Assembly: GCF_016908115.1 (NCBI RefSeq)
Contig: NZ_JAFBDH010000002.1
Span: 62,001-126,000 of the forward strand
DNA from: Peptoniphilus gorbachii
GTDB taxonomy: Bacteria > Bacillota > Clostridia > Tissierellales > Peptoniphilaceae
Reading direction: 5' to 3'
DNA: 64,000 nt
Position 1 is the stretch's first letter; every line of letters begins with the position of its first letter. The notes under the pieces were generated by a model that was given only the letters and a program-made list of their open reading frames with translations, was not told the DNA's origin and did not search any database. The position numbers were made by a program, and so were the translations under genes. Shown here piece after piece: positions 43,359 through 54,824 of this stretch.

Positions 43359-44267
43359 TTACATTGCAAACTCCACAGTAAAGACAGTTTTTATGTTAGG
43401 TATACTACTTACCCTTATTTTGGCATTATTCACTCTTAACAATTCTTTAGCAATTGATAAGCCAAGTCCCGATCCTTTTGTTAATCTTGAACTATCTGCC
43501 TGATACATCCTATCAAATATATATGGTAAGTCCTTTTCACTTATACCATTTCCATTATCTAAAATCATCAAAGTAGCTTTTGTATCCGATTCTTCTAATT
43601 TCAAGTGTACTCTATCACAATTACTGTGAATAATAATATTGTTTATAATATTGTTTAAGCTCCTAAAATAGGCATTTTCATCTATCTTTATATAGAATTC
43701 CTGTTCCGGAATTTCAATTTCATAACTTATATGTTTTTCTTCAAAAATAGGAATCCAGTCGCTTATCACATTTCTTGTTAATTCATTCAGGTCTTTATCT
43801 ACAAAAGAAAACTTCCATTCTCCTGAATCCAACTTTACCCAATCAAAGAGTTTTTCTACAAAATCCTTCAAGTAATGTGCCTTACTTAAAGAAATTTTTA
43901 TATAATCTTCCTTCTCATCTCCCGTAACAATTCCCTCTTGCACTGCTTCCAAATACCCGACCATAGATGCTAAAGGAGTTTTCACATCATGAGACAAACT
44001 TGTCATAAGCGATTTATACGCCTGTTCTGACTGCTTTTGTTCTATTAGCTTGTTCTGACTTTGTAGAGTTATCTCATTTATATCATGACAGATCTTTTCT
44101 GTAGTTTCATTTTTCTTAATTAAAATTCTGCGATTGTAATCACCATTTTTTATATCAACGAGTACTTCCTGAATACTGTTTATTTCTTTTTTTATGTTGG
44201 TAATTTTTTTTAACAAACAAAAAATTACAAATATCAATAATAAGATTATGATGATTTTTACATCCAT
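43359..44267 (-). CDS. Sensor histidine kinase (CprK-like)
   Basis: A 302-residue kinase with one N-terminal helix (IIIILLLIFVIFCLLKK), HAMP-like linker, HisKA with SLSHDVKTPLASMVGYLEAV, N-box NNIINNIIIHSNCD, G1 DNGNGI and G2 GSGLGLSIAKELL. With a single helix and no extracellular domain it is an intramembrane-type sensor, as in CprK-like lantibiotic sensors. Three bases separate it from the regulator gene. Confidence 0.92.
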   Translation of the reverse strand: MDVKIIIILLLIFVIFCLLKKITNIKKEINSIQEVLVDIKNGDYNRRILIKKNETTEKICHDINEITLQSQNKLIEQKQSEQAYKSLMTSLSHDVKTPLASMVGYLEAVQEGIVTGDEKEDYIKISLSKAHYLKDFVEKLFDWVKLDSGEWKFSFVDKDLNELTRNVISDWIPIFEEKHISYEIEIPEQEFYIKIDENAYFRSLNNIINNIIIHSNCDRVHLKLEESDTKATLMILDNGNGISEKDLPYIFDRMYQADSSRLTKGSGLGLSIAKELLRVNNAKIRVSSIPNIKTVFTVEFAM

Positions 44268-44270
44268 ATA

Positions 44271-44969
44271 TCATACCCCCTTACTAAAACGATAACCCAC
44301 GCCCCTAACTGTCAAAATATAAGTTGGTTCTTCAGGGTTAGGCTCTATTTTTTTTCGAAGCTTACTGATAAAAGACATGATATTACTATCATCAAAAAGA
44401 TAATCTTCTTCCCAAACATTCGTATATATTTGTTTTTTTGTAAAAATCCTCCCTTTATTAGACGCAAGAAAATACAATAAATCAAATTCTTTATTTGTTA
44501 ATTCTATGTTATTATCACTTATTTTTACAATTCTATTTTCCTTATCTATTTGCATACCATCTATTGTGAGTATATCAGACTGGTCTGTGCTTTTCTGATT
44601 GAAATCTATATATCTACGAACCATAGCTTCAACTCTTGCCTTAAGTTCATTTATATTAAATGGCTTTGTCAAATAGTCATCAGCACCTTGTTTAAGTCCA
44701 TAAATTTTTGAATCATCATCAGACTTCGCAGTCAGCATTAAAACCGGAATAGTGCATTCTTCCCTTATCATCTCCAGAACTTGAAACCCATCAAAATCAG
44801 GAAGCATAATATCTAATAAAATCAGACACAAATTATTTGCATTTCGTATTTTCTTATATCCGTCTAATCCATTATTGGCAATATCAACAGAATATCCATC
44901 AGTACTTAAACACTTTTTAATTAAATTACATAATGCAATATCATCATCTATAATTATTATCTCTCTCAT
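44271..44969 (-). CDS. OmpR-family response regulator (CprR-like)
   Basis: A 232-residue regulator. Receiver with IDDD, phospho-acceptor in LILLDIMLPDFDG and Lys in YLTKPF; winged helix EFDLLYFLASNKGRIFTKKQ, then SNIMSFISKLRKKIEPNPEE. Probably activates the divergently separated ABC operon at 43239. Confidence 0.95.
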   Translation of the reverse strand: MREIIIIDDDIALCNLIKKCLSTDGYSVDIANNGLDGYKKIRNANNLCLILLDIMLPDFDGFQVLEMIREECTIPVLMLTAKSDDDSKIYGLKQGADDYLTKPFNINELKARVEAMVRRYIDFNQKSTDQSDILTIDGMQIDKENRIVKISDNNIELTNKEFDLLYFLASNKGRIFTKKQIYTNVWEEDYLFDDSNIMSFISKLRKKIEPNPEEPTYILTVRGVGYRFSKGV

Positions 44970-44989
44970 ATCTCATAACTCCATACTTC

Positions 44990-45202
44990 TTATTCAATAT
45001 AATTATCATCAAAGGAAAATACATCATTCGGTGTACAATCTAAAGACTTACATATTTTTTCTAAGTTTTTAAGTGTTATAGGCTTATTTTTTCCCATCTG
45101 TGCCATAACATTAGTGGTAATCCCTGCCATAACTATTACATCTGTTTTCTTCAAACTTTTCTTCGCCAATAGTATCCATAATGGTTTATAATTCAATGCC
45201 AT
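44990..45202 (-). CDS. XRE-family regulator, 70 aa
   Basis: A Cro/CI helix-turn-helix protein (KKSLKKTDVIVMAGITTNVM, then LKNLEKICKSLDCTPNDVFS). It lies 20 bp upstream of the response regulator on the same strand and likely forms one transcript with it. The promoter region has GATATAAT about 35 bases before the ATG. Confidence 0.87.
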   Translation of the reverse strand: MALNYKPLWILLAKKSLKKTDVIVMAGITTNVMAQMGKNKPITLKNLEKICKSLDCTPNDVFSFDDNYIE

Positions 45203-45331
45203 ACTAATCCTCTTTTCTTTGTAACGATTTTCGGAGTAATTATATCACTTTTATTGATTATATTCAATTTTTATTTGATTTTTAAAAGATTGTTTACAAC
45301 CATTTTTTACATTTTGTCTTTATACAGATTT

Positions 45332-45454
45332 AATAAACTGAACAAAAAAAGAATACCCTTATGCGAGAGTATTCTTCCTCAAAAAAACAATGGACGATCT
45401 TTACAGGATACGAAAAAACTAGGAATTTATATGGGCAAGGATATGGAGAGATAG
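45332..45454 (+). pseudogene. Relaxase 3' end fragment
   Basis: The last ~40 codons of the relaxase (LMREYSSSKKTMDDLYRIRK) with at least two frameshifts, ending at the conserved ATGGAGAGATAG. It is convergent to the intact SSB gene, presumably the original arrangement of relaxase and SSB in this element. Confidence 0.8.
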
Positions 45455-45481
45455 TGTTCTCTCCTCTTTTTTCCTCCAAAC

Positions 45482-45518
45482 AAAAAAAGAGTCGGTGCAG
45501 TACTAAGACCACACCGAC
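45482..45518 (-). terminator. Terminator of the transfer operon
   Basis: On the minus strand GTCGGTG and CACCGAC form a 7-bp stem (14-base loop, further pairing possible) followed by TCTTTTTTTG, eight bases beyond the SSB stop. Confidence 0.72.
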
Positions 45519-45525
45519 CATAAGT

Positions 45526-46185
45526 TTATCTTTCAGCTTCTTTTGATGTTTCTTTCTTTTCTTTAGGCTTTCCCTTATCTTCAGTCTGATATTTTTTGAT
45601 TTCTCCAAGCACAGACTCTTTCTTTTTTTCTTGTCCTTTCATTTGTTCTTTTGCTTTTAAAAGCTTATAAAACAAAATACGGACATTCTTATGTTCCTTT
45701 CCGTTGTTGTCAATGCTTGTTTTTACTTGACCAAATATTTTAACAAAATCTCCTTGTTTTAAGTTCTCTAAATCTTTTGTCTTATCTCCATATGCTGAAC
45801 AATTGGTATAAACTTTATTTCCATCGTCATCTTTTGAAACAAGAGAAAAGTTACTTACTTTGAATTTTTCTCCATTAGCATTTTCTCGTTCAAGATTTTC
45901 TACTTTTCCAGCTATATTACCCACGAGATTTATAAGGTCGTCTTTTTCTTCAAGTTCATTGGTATTTTCAATGAGCTTTCCTTGTTCTTTCATATCATCA
46001 ATCATATAGTCAAAGTCATCACTTAGTAGACCTGTTGTGTCATTGTTCATATATAAAACATAGACTTCTTCAAGTGCCTTTTCATCATTGACACCTTTTT
46101 CTATGCTCACAAGTGCTTTTATAAAATCCTTGTAGTTATCATTCATCATTTCTTCTAAATTTTCTCTAATATCTTTGTATTCCAT
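45526..46185 (-). CDS. SSB-like ssDNA-binding protein of the ICE
   Basis: A 219-residue protein with helical N-terminus, OB-fold-like centre (DDLINLVGNIAGKVENLERE; DFVKIFGQVKTSIDNNGKEH) and a charged tail. The tail KESVLGEIKKYQTEDK ends SKEAER, resembling the last residues of the methylase-helicase next door. It would coat the transferred strand. It is the last gene of the transfer operon, 43 bp after the helicase stop, and is the probable source of the SSB scars across the cargo region. Confidence 0.87.
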   Translation of the reverse strand: MEYKDIRENLEEMMNDNYKDFIKALVSIEKGVNDEKALEEVYVLYMNNDTTGLLSDDFDYMIDDMKEQGKLIENTNELEEKDDLINLVGNIAGKVENLERENANGEKFKVSNFSLVSKDDDGNKVYTNCSAYGDKTKDLENLKQGDFVKIFGQVKTSIDNNGKEHKNVRILFYKLLKAKEQMKGQEKKKESVLGEIKKYQTEDKGKPKEKKETSKEAER

Positions 46186-46228
46186 AATTTCCTCCTTGTA
46201 CTAAATAAGGAGAGCTATTAGCCCTCCT

Positions 46229-49200
46229 CTATCGTTCTTGTCCTTTTTCACTTTTTTCTTGATTCTTATCTTTTTCTTCTTCTGATTTAAATTTGGATAT
46301 TTGTCCCAATATTGATGGTTTCTCTTCTCTTGCGTGTAGATTATCCTCTACATCATAAGTTGATTCAAAGTAATCACTATCTTTAAAATCATTGTCATAC
46401 CTATCTGGTATTCCGTCATTGTCTAGATCTTTTGCTAGTGGATCATAGAAGTTTCCATCATCATCTATTTCTAATCCTAGTGCTTGTTTTAAATCTTCTT
46501 CATCTACTGATACCAGATCATCAAAACTTGACATCTTTATGGCTTCAGTCATGTCTTTAAGAGCTTGTGAATTAGATATATCTTTATCTACAAAAGATTC
46601 TGTTCTAATAGCTACATTATCTACATACTGAGTCCATGTTTTTTCTTCCAAATTTACCTCATATTGAATAGAATGCTTACCATCAGGTGTTTCTGTATAG
46701 GCAAGTCCTATATGGCTTAAATCAGGGTATAGTTTGTCAAATTCTTCATAGCTATGAGATTCTGAAAACTCGTAGTTAGAATAATCAACTATCGCCCTCT
46801 TTAAATCTTCTAATAATGGTGATTGGTTCTCTAACTCTTCCACTTCTCCCATATCTAAAAGTTTATTAATCTCAGCTAGTCTTAGTGTCTTATCCCTTAA
46901 CTCATCTGCTTTTTCAAATGGTTTAGTTAATTCTACCTTGGCATTTTCTAAAGATTCTTTATAGTTTTCAAGGTTTTGATTTAATCTTTCAAGTCTTGAA
47001 GACATTTTTTCAATGGCATTATCAAGCCTTGTTATATTGCCATCAGTAGAGTTTGAAAACTCTCCGAAGTATTCTGCTTTTCCTAGGAGTTTAAAAGTGT
47101 GAGTATTAGTCATAAAGTTATATGAAACTTGTAAGTCTAAATTTCTATATTTACCAATGACCTTGCTATCATTTATCTTTACCTTTTTTATTTCTTCTAA
47201 TAGCTTCTCTCCAGCTTCTTTCTTATCTAAAATTTTAATTGCACCAAGACTGATTGAAGTGAATTTGCTATCTCCTTCTCCTAATTTTTCAACACTTGCA
47301 ATGTCTTCTTTAACTGCTTTTATTTCCATTTCAGTTTTTAAAATACTTTGAGGATAGATTTTATTTACCTTATCTTCAAGCTTGTATTTATTAGACTTAT
47401 AGTTTGCTTCCAACATTTTTAGTTTTGTAACTTCGTTATCTAAATCCATTTTTTCTTTAATTAGAGGATTGCCAGTAGCTAAAGCTTTAATTTCTGAATA
47501 TGATAGACTTGCTTCATCAACATCTTCTGCAACTCTTACTGGAGTTTTTGAAGTCATAATTTGAGAAATGAATTTCTGCTTATTCTCTATTGTCTGCCAT
47601 AAATAAGCATCAAAGGTATTTTCTGTGACATATCTAAAGATATTTACCTTATCATTTTCATTACCTTGACGAACAATTCTACCACTTCTTTGCTCTAGGT
47701 CAGACGGTCTCCATGGGACGTCTAAATCGTGTAAGGCTATTAATTTGTTCTGTACATTTGTACCTGCTCCCATTTTTTGAGTAGAGCCTAATAATACTCT
47801 TACTTCTCCTCTTCTTACCTTAGAGAACAATTCATCTTTTTGTTTGTCTGTATCTGCTTCGTGGATAAAGGCTATTTCTTCTTTAGGTATTCCCATATTC
47901 ACTAGCTTATTTCTAATATCATCATAGATATTAAATTCTCCATCTCCTTTTGGTGTGGACATATCTGAAAATACTAATTGTGTTGATGAATTTTCTTTTG
48001 TCTTATCCCAGATCGAAAATATATTTTTAACGCATACATTAACCTTTGAATTAGGATCATCGGGAAGTAGTGGATTTATTAATCTTTGGTCAAGGGCAAG
48101 TTTTTTACCATCATTTGTAATCTTTAGCATATTATCTTCTGTTGGCTCGACTTGGTTATTTCTAACTGCGTCAGCTCTTTCTGAAATAGCTTCTAATATT
48201 TCTTTTTGTTCCTCAGTAGGTTTTGTTTTAATAACTTCAAAATTTGCTTCTGGTACTGGCAAATTCAACATATCTGAAGTCTTTATATCTGCTACTTCTT
48301 TAAACATGCTCATCAACTCTGGCAAATTATAAAACTTTGAAAATCTTGTCTTTTGTCTATATCCAGTGCCTTCTGGAGATAATTCAAAAGTATTTTCTGT
48401 TTCTCCAAAAGTAGAAGCCCAAGCGTCAAAATGTTCTAATCCTCTTGCCTTTAAATCGTCATACTGAAGGTATCTTTGCATGGTATAAAGCTCTGTCATT
48501 GAATTTGATATTGGTGTACCAGTAGCAAATACAACTCCTTTTCCATCTGTCATTTCATCCATATACCTACATTTCATATACATATCTGAAGACTTAAAGG
48601 CTTCACTCTGACCGATACCCGCAACATTTCTCATCTTGGTATGCAAGAATAAGTTTTTGTAATTATGAGCTTCGTCTATAAATAACTTATCTACTCCTAA
48701 TTCTTCAAAGGTTATTACATCATCTTTTTTAAAGTCATCGTTTAGCTTTTCCAGTCTTACCAAGAGTTTCTTCTTTGTCTTTTCTAGTTGTTTTACTGTG
48801 AAATTTTCTCCTCTATTTCTTTTATTCTCGTCAATAAAGGAAACTATATCATCTATTTGATCTTGTATATGCCTTACCTGATATTCCTTGGACATTGGTA
48901 TTTTTTCAAATTGAGAGTGTCCTATGATGACAGCATCATATTCTCCCGTTGCAATCCTACCAATAAATCTTTTCCTATTTTTAGGTTGGAAGTCTTTTTT
49001 ATCGGCCACCATAATGTTTGCTGACGGATATAATTGCATAAACTCTCTACCAATTTGAGTGGTTAAATGGTTAGGAACTACAAATAATGACTTACTTGCA
49101 AGTCCTAACTTCTTAGATTCCATAGCAGAAGCTACCATTTCAAAAGTTTTTCCTGCTCCTACTACATGGGCAAGTAGTGTATTTCCTCCATATAGAGTCC

Positions 49201-52200
49201 TTGCTATGGCATTTTTTTGATGTTCTCGTAGTCTGATTTCAGTATTCATTCCATCAAAAGTTAAGTTAGAGCCATCAAATTCTCTATTTCTAATTGAATT
49301 AAATATTTCATTATAAATCTTCTCTAGCCTATATCTTCTATCAGGATCTTCAAATATCCAATTCTTAAATTCTTCTTTAATTAGTTCTTGCTTTTGACTT
49401 GCAAGCATAGTTTCTTTTTTGTTTAATACAGAAGTCTTAGAACCATCATCATTTAATACTTGGTCAAATACCTTTGTATCTTTTAGATTAAGGGCATTTT
49501 CAATTAGCTTATAGGCATTCACTCTACTTGTACCATAAGTCATATTAGCAAGGTCATTTGTTGAGTCAACACTTTTACCTTCAATATTCCATTCACTCGT
49601 ATGTGGTGAGAACCTAACATTTATATTCCACCTATCATAACCAGGTGTTTTTAAAAGATTAAAAGTAAAGTCTTCTATATCTTTTTGAGGTATCCAAGTT
49701 GCTCCTAACCTTACATTTATATCAGAAGCAGTAAGTTCTTCAGGCATAACTTCTTGTAATTTTTCTCTTTGATATTTGAGTTTGCCTAACTCGTTTAATA
49801 GTGTATCTTTCTTTTCAGAAGGTGCTAAATCTATTACATTTTCAATTTCTCCGATATATGAATTGAGATAACCAATCTTTTCTCTAATATTTCCACTTAA
49901 ATATTCATCAGCCGATACATATGAAAAATGAAATGGATCGTCATTGTCAAAGTTTTCAAAGGGCATTCTGTTATTTATTAGGTCTGTGTCCTTAATATCT
50001 AAAAATATCTCGCCCTCAAGTTCACCAATTAAGGTGTCCCTATCTTTACTTGTTATAGATTCCATGTATTCAAAATCTACATATCCCTTTTGTGAAACTG
50101 ATAAGACTAAGGCTTCAAGGGAAGTATCTACATGATCTACTACCTTTGCCTTTGTGATTGTTCTTTTTGAGAATATATCACTCTTAGCTTTGAAATTATC
50201 CTCATCATCAAGTATTTCTATTGAGGAAACCAAAGGAAAGTTTGAGTCTTCCTTTAAAGCTCTAGTATTTGATAAGGAGTTAATAAAGCCATGTTTCTTT
50301 GAAAAATTATCATAGACTTCATTTAACTTTGCTTGTGACTCTTTTATTTCCTCGTCTGAAAAATCGTCCTTTTGTTTTTCTATTACATCTTTTAATGCAT
50401 TCATTACATCAAGATAATCTTTTATCTTTTCTTTGTTTTTATCTGATATATTCTGTTTGATTAAGACTGAGTTTTCTCTTAGGTAGACTTCTTCGTCAAC
50501 AATGGTATAGGAAAAATTCTTAACATCGTCTGTTGCTGGAAGACTTAATTCTTCATCTTCCAATAGCTCGACCTCTTCATATTTTGAATTTGAAGATATT
50601 TCCTTACTTGCAATTTCCATAAGATCTTTTAACTTCTCATTTTCTTTTTCATCACAAGTGATAGTATTTCCAAATCTTCCAGATACTTCTTTCATATCCC
50701 CTAATACCATCTGAGGATTATCTACAAAGTATTTATTATAGGTCAAACCCTTTTTATCGGTTGCTAGATGAATCCAATCGTCATCTCTTTCTATAACTGA
50801 ATCTCTCTTTTTTAGAAAAATAATATCTGAAGTAACTTCTGTACCAGCAAGTCCTTTAAATGTTGTATTAGGAAGCCTCATAGCTCCTAAAAACTCACAT
50901 CTTGCATTAATATATTTTCTAACAGATTCATCTTTTTTATCCATAGTTCCAGATGATGTTATGAAGGCAATAATTCCTCCATTTCTAACCTTATCTATTG
51001 ACTTTGCAAAAAAATAATCGTGAATCAGAAAGTTATTTCTGTTATATTCACGATCATTAACTTTAAAATCTCCAAAGGGAACATTTCCTATTACCAAGTC
51101 AAAGAAATTATTTGAGAAGTTTGTTTCTTCAAAACCTTTAATTTGAATATTAGCTTCAGGATAAAGCTCTCTTGCTATTCTTCCGCTTAGACTATCTTTT
51201 TCTACTCCATAGACTTTAGAATTTCGTATTTCACTTGGCATATTACCAATAAAATTACCGACTCCTGCAGATGGCTCAAGGATATTCCCAATCTTAAAAC
51301 CCATATCTGTTAGAGTCTTATATATTCCATCCATTACCTCTCTAGGTGTATAAAACGATGTTAAAGTAGACTCTTTAGCATTTAAATACTCTTCATTTGT
51401 TAGATTTTCTTTTAAAATATTTCTTGCTTCAAACCATTGTCCTCCTTTTTCTTCATCAAAGACATCGGAAAGACCACCCCAACCTAGATAATCAGCAAGA
51501 TAGGCTTGTTCATACTCTCTTGGACTCCTATTTTCATTTTCAAGTCTTTTTAGCATTTTAATAGCTTTGATATTTTTATCTAACTTTTCTGATGGTGTTA
51601 GGTATTCTGAGTAGATATGATTTTTTAAATCATAATTTCTAGCAAAACTTAGTCTTTCCTTATTAGGTTCATAGCCTAGATTCTTTAAATCTTCTTTTCC
51701 CCTCAATAAATTTTCGGCTGCTTCTCTTGGGACATTATACCTATCCATCACTTGGTCAATTTCAAAATTGTGGTTATCTATAAAGCTTTCTTGCTCTACT
51801 TGTCTTTCAATTTGATTTTCATGCTCAGATAATTTGTATATCTCATAATTTCCACTATCTAAAAGGTCATCAATCTTGCTACTTTCTTCAAATGTTTCAC
51901 CCTTATATAAGGGAATTTCTTCTCCATTAACTTCTACTTTAGTTCCTGTTTCAATTAAGTTAATTCCATCAAAGATATTCTCATCTTCTAGAATAAATTC
52001 TTTTCCAACTTTTACTGCTAGTTTTTCTGGTGTTTGACTTAGATTTTCAAAGATTTCTTCAAGGTATGAATCATTTCTATATGGAATTACTTCCGAACCC
52101 CTAATCATACCTCCCATATATTCCATATTATCTCTAATGGTTACAGTTTTAAGTCCTCCACTTAGTTCATCAAAATCTGTAATGGTAAAGTCCTTATCCT

Positions 52201-53872
52201 TATATCTAACCTGATCGCCTATCTTAAATTTAGGCTCTATCTTTTCCTTAACTTCTTCTTGTGAAAATTTTTCCTCACTTAGTGCAACTTGCTCTTCTAA
52301 ATATGAAAATTCACGCTCATTTACTTCTTCACCATCACCAAGGTCAATCCTATAATGCTCGACAACTTCGCCATCTACATAGTGGTCAAAATAGAATTTG
52401 AAATATCCGATATAATCATCAGTCATTTCTCCAAATTCATTTTCTCCAAGAGTTTGATTATGGTCTTTAACATCAATATCCTTTTGTCTTAGGACATTAA
52501 TTAAATCTTTAGTTACTATCTGCCCACTATAATCGGGAACTAATTCGTGGTTTTCATTAAATTCTACAATCCAGTAATCTTTTCTATTTTCAGTGTTTTT
52601 GTCATCAAAAAAAGAAGCTTCATCAGCTTCCTTTTCTTGGCTTATTTCATTTTCTAGGCTTCCACGTATTCCTTGATTGCCATTCTCTTCACTGTTGCCA
52701 TCAAGTTGTTCATCTGTCCTTGGTATTCCTCTGGATTCTCTCTCATCATCTTCTCTGTCAATCCTTGTGCTTTCATCATTTTGACTTTCTCTATCTTGAT
52801 AAAGTCCACTGCCTGATTCTGGATTTCCTTCAGATGGTTCAAAAGTGTTTTCTCCTCGTACATTTCCTGAAGTTTCTTCCAGTTCTCCATGTCCTCGCTC
52901 CCTACCAGGTAAGACAGTCTTAGAACTGCGTATGTTGGATTCGGAAATCTCTCCATAAATTCCAGATCCTTCTCCATCATGTCCAAGGTTTTCTCTTCGA
53001 TCTTCATCGCTATTTCCTCTGTCGCTTCCATCTGTGAAAACTCGTCCATCTCTACTTCTTGACCTATCATCTCGTCTATATAAATCATCTTGACCTCCTC
53101 TATCTTCATTTATATTTTCTATATCTCTATTATAGTCGGCAGCGACCCTTTCTGTCAGCAGCCTAGCACGATCCATTCCCTTAGATTTTTCTATTGTGCT
53201 ATCTATAATATCTTCGCTAACCCTTGATATTACAAGACCTATCTGTTCTAAAGAAATAGTATTAATCCTAGAAAAATTATTTTTTAAATTTTCCATATCC
53301 ATAGGATAGACTGTATTAAACCTATTAGCTACTGCATAGGATATTGAGTCTCTCATAAACTTTTCAAAACTAAGTCTATCCTCTATATCTATCCTTAAAT
53401 CAGCAAGAGCCAAATTAATATATTCATCTCCATAAATTCGACTTAAAGAAAATATATTTTCATTAAGTGAATCACTAGCTTCAAATGAAGAATCTCTTAT
53501 TATTTCTTTTAAAGCCTCCTTATGGTTTTCGTGGTCAAACTGCCATAAGCTAACCTCATTAATATTCCTATCCATTGATGTGGTTTGACTAATATCAAAA
53601 ATGTATGAAATTCTTTGATTTACATCACTTCCAACTAAAATTGGAATACCCTTTTGACCTCTCATAACAACTCTTCCAAAATATTTTTTCCACATATCAA
53701 AAGTCGCACAAGCTCTAGCTTCAGGTTCTTTGTTATATATACTTAACTGGCTAGAAAAATCATATTTCTGATTATTGCCTATAACTTTTAAGAGTTTTAA
53801 ATATTCTTTTTCATCTTGCAAAACTTCATACTTTATTGCTTCTTGTATATTCTTAAAATCATTTACTTGCAT
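46229..53872 (-). CDS. Giant DNA methylase-SNF2 helicase fusion, 2,547 aa
   Basis: The N-terminus (1-90) resembles ArdC-type domains ([20 protein letters not shown]). A charged low-complexity segment spans about 250-430. LPD-like domains follow. An N6-adenine methylase domain has motif [14 protein letters not shown] (~870) and a catalytic NVPFGDF (~934; the usual NPPF has Val here). The SNF2-type helicase has GAGKTFEMV (~1575), [11 protein letters not shown] (~1735) and [19 protein letters not shown] (~2065). [15 protein letters not shown] near 2490 looks like a Ca-binding loop. The tail [12 protein letters not shown] resembles SSB tails. Such proteins are conserved in ICEs and are thought to aid DNA processing or counter restriction. 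GGAGG lies within the end of the methyltransferase gene upstream. Confidence 0.93.
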   Translation of the reverse strand: MQVNDFKNIQEAIKYEVLQDEKEYLKLLKVIGNNQKYDFSSQLSIYNKEPEARACATFDMWKKYFGRVVMRGQKGIPILVGSDVNQRISYIFDISQTTSMDRNINEVSLWQFDHENHKEALKEIIRDSSFEASDSLNENIFSLSRIYGDEYINLALADLRIDIEDRLSFEKFMRDSISYAVANRFNTVYPMDMENLKNNFSRINTISLEQIGLVISRVSEDIIDSTIEKSKGMDRARLLTERVAADYNRDIENINEDRGGQDDLYRRDDRSRSRDGRVFTDGSDRGNSDEDRRENLGHDGEGSGIYGEISESNIRSSKTVLPGRERGHGELEETSGNVRGENTFEPSEGNPESGSGLYQDRESQNDESTRIDREDDERESRGIPRTDEQLDGNSEENGNQGIRGSLENEISQEKEADEASFFDDKNTENRKDYWIVEFNENHELVPDYSGQIVTKDLINVLRQKDIDVKDHNQTLGENEFGEMTDDYIGYFKFYFDHYVDGEVVEHYRIDLGDGEEVNEREFSYLEEQVALSEEKFSQEEVKEKIEPKFKIGDQVRYKDKDFTITDFDELSGGLKTVTIRDNMEYMGGMIRGSEVIPYRNDSYLEEIFENLSQTPEKLAVKVGKEFILEDENIFDGINLIETGTKVEVNGEEIPLYKGETFEESSKIDDLLDSGNYEIYKLSEHENQIERQVEQESFIDNHNFEIDQVMDRYNVPREAAENLLRGKEDLKNLGYEPNKERLSFARNYDLKNHIYSEYLTPSEKLDKNIKAIKMLKRLENENRSPREYEQAYLADYLGWGGLSDVFDEEKGGQWFEARNILKENLTNEEYLNAKESTLTSFYTPREVMDGIYKTLTDMGFKIGNILEPSAGVGNFIGNMPSEIRNSKVYGVEKDSLSGRIARELYPEANIQIKGFEETNFSNNFFDLVIGNVPFGDFKVNDREYNRNNFLIHDYFFAKSIDKVRNGGIIAFITSSGTMDKKDESVRKYINARCEFLGAMRLPNTTFKGLAGTEVTSDIIFLKKRDSVIERDDDWIHLATDKKGLTYNKYFVDNPQMVLGDMKEVSGRFGNTITCDEKENEKLKDLMEIASKEISSNSKYEEVELLEDEELSLPATDDVKNFSYTIVDEEVYLRENSVLIKQNISDKNKEKIKDYLDVMNALKDVIEKQKDDFSDEEIKESQAKLNEVYDNFSKKHGFINSLSNTRALKEDSNFPLVSSIEILDDEDNFKAKSDIFSKRTITKAKVVDHVDTSLEALVLSVSQKGYVDFEYMESITSKDRDTLIGELEGEIFLDIKDTDLINNRMPFENFDNDDPFHFSYVSADEYLSGNIREKIGYLNSYIGEIENVIDLAPSEKKDTLLNELGKLKYQREKLQEVMPEELTASDINVRLGATWIPQKDIEDFTFNLLKTPGYDRWNINVRFSPHTSEWNIEGKSVDSTNDLANMTYGTSRVNAYKLIENALNLKDTKVFDQVLNDDGSKTSVLNKKETMLASQKQELIKEEFKNWIFEDPDRRYRLEKIYNEIFNSIRNREFDGSNLTFDGMNTEIRLREHQKNAIARTLYGGNTLLAHVVGAGKTFEMVASAMESKKLGLASKSLFVVPNHLTTQIGREFMQLYPSANIMVADKKDFQPKNRKRFIGRIATGEYDAVIIGHSQFEKIPMSKEYQVRHIQDQIDDIVSFIDENKRNRGENFTVKQLEKTKKKLLVRLEKLNDDFKKDDVITFEELGVDKLFIDEAHNYKNLFLHTKMRNVAGIGQSEAFKSSDMYMKCRYMDEMTDGKGVVFATGTPISNSMTELYTMQRYLQYDDLKARGLEHFDAWASTFGETENTFELSPEGTGYRQKTRFSKFYNLPELMSMFKEVADIKTSDMLNLPVPEANFEVIKTKPTEEQKEILEAISERADAVRNNQVEPTEDNMLKITNDGKKLALDQRLINPLLPDDPNSKVNVCVKNIFSIWDKTKENSSTQLVFSDMSTPKGDGEFNIYDDIRNKLVNMGIPKEEIAFIHEADTDKQKDELFSKVRRGEVRVLLGSTQKMGAGTNVQNKLIALHDLDVPWRPSDLEQRSGRIVRQGNENDKVNIFRYVTENTFDAYLWQTIENKQKFISQIMTSKTPVRVAEDVDEASLSYSEIKALATGNPLIKEKMDLDNEVTKLKMLEANYKSNKYKLEDKVNKIYPQSILKTEMEIKAVKEDIASVEKLGEGDSKFTSISLGAIKILDKKEAGEKLLEEIKKVKINDSKVIGKYRNLDLQVSYNFMTNTHTFKLLGKAEYFGEFSNSTDGNITRLDNAIEKMSSRLERLNQNLENYKESLENAKVELTKPFEKADELRDKTLRLAEINKLLDMGEVEELENQSPLLEDLKRAIVDYSNYEFSESHSYEEFDKLYPDLSHIGLAYTETPDGKHSIQYEVNLEEKTWTQYVDNVAIRTESFVDKDISNSQALKDMTEAIKMSSFDDLVSVDEEDLKQALGLEIDDDGNFYDPLAKDLDNDGIPDRYDNDFKDSDYFESTYDVEDNLHAREEKPSILGQISKFKSEEEKDKNQEKSEKGQER

Positions 53873-53873
53873 T

Positions 53874-54824
53874 TTATACCTCCATTCTATGAATTTCTTT
53901 TATAATAGCCATTAAAACATCAATCACAATAGAATTGCCGGCCTGCTTATAAAGTTTACTTGAAGTGCAATTTTTTCTTCTTGGATGTACTTTCTCTAAT
54001 TTGTCTATATCACCGTCATCAAAACCCATGAGTCTTAAACATTCTCTTTCTGTTAAATACCTATACTGATTATTTCCAACCTCTATTATTCCAGAATTAG
54101 GTACTCTCATCTGTTTTGTAGAAATAGTATAAGTAAAATCTTTAATCACTTTGAGTCGCCCTCTAAAACTATTATCTATGCCTTTATTTAAAAATTTCAG
54201 CATATAAGGTTGGGTCATTGTATAAAGTTCACTTACATCCTTTTCTAAAAAATCACTTAGTGGTCTTGTTTCTTTCCTCTCCAATTTATTAAAAGAAAAG
54301 TTATTTGCTCCAAGACATGAAACAACAAATATCCTCTCTCTTTTTTGAGGTATCCCAAAATCCATTGCATTTAAGATTTCGTATTTGCTTTCATATCCAA
54401 GATTTTCTAGCTCCTTTAGATAAATAAAAAAGGAATCCCTCATATTTCTATCAAGGACTCCCTTTACATTTTCCCAAATTATCCATTTAGGTTTTTCTTT
54501 CATTTCTTTAATTATTCTAATTGTTTCAAATAGTAAGCTTGATCTAGTTCCTGAATTCTTTACTCCTCCTTGCTTTTTTCCTATTCTTGAAAAGTCTTGG
54601 CAAGGACTTCCATGCATAATTAAGTCTATCTTCTCATTAGGAGCTTTATATCCTACTACTGATTTTGGCTTATAACTTTCTCCATAAAGTGCGTTGTATG
54701 ATTTAACACAAGCCTTATCTATTTCTACATAATCAACAACTTCATAAGGTATCTTTAAATTAATAAAAGCCTTTCTAATAGCACCTATGCCACCGAAAAG
54801 CTCTAATATTTTTACCTTATTCAT
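53874..54824 (-). CDS. DNA (cytosine-5) methyltransferase
   Basis: A 316-residue C5 methyltransferase. Motif [16 protein letters not shown], motif [11 protein letters not shown] with catalytic Cys, motif VI ENVKGV, motif [13 protein letters not shown], and motif [12 protein letters not shown]. Target recognition region about 190-270. There is no partner restriction enzyme in the window, so it is an orphan methylase that probably protects incoming ICE DNA. It overlaps topB by eight bases and is followed immediately by the helicase gene. Confidence 0.95.
   Translation of the reverse strand: MNKVKILELFGGIGAIRKAFINLKIPYEVVDYVEIDKACVKSYNALYGESYKPKSVVGYKAPNEKIDLIMHGSPCQDFSRIGKKQGGVKNSGTRSSLLFETIRIIKEMKEKPKWIIWENVKGVLDRNMRDSFFIYLKELENLGYESKYEILNAMDFGIPQKRERIFVVSCLGANNFSFNKLERKETRPLSDFLEKDVSELYTMTQPYMLKFLNKGIDNSFRGRLKVIKDFTYTISTKQMRVPNSGIIEVGNNQYRYLTERECLRLMGFDDGDIDKLEKVHPRRKNCTSSKLYKQAGNSIVIDVLMAIIKEIHRMEV

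Noticed and set aside
45254-45454. Plus-strand 66-codon ORF ending in GKDMER
   Set aside because: It joins random upstream sequence to the frameshifted relaxase end; it is a scar, not a gene.
52654-53109. A 151-codon open frame inside the methylase-helicase gene on the same strand
   Set aside because: It lies in the low-complexity charged segment in another frame, has no ribosome-binding site, and the main frame is continuous and recognisable.
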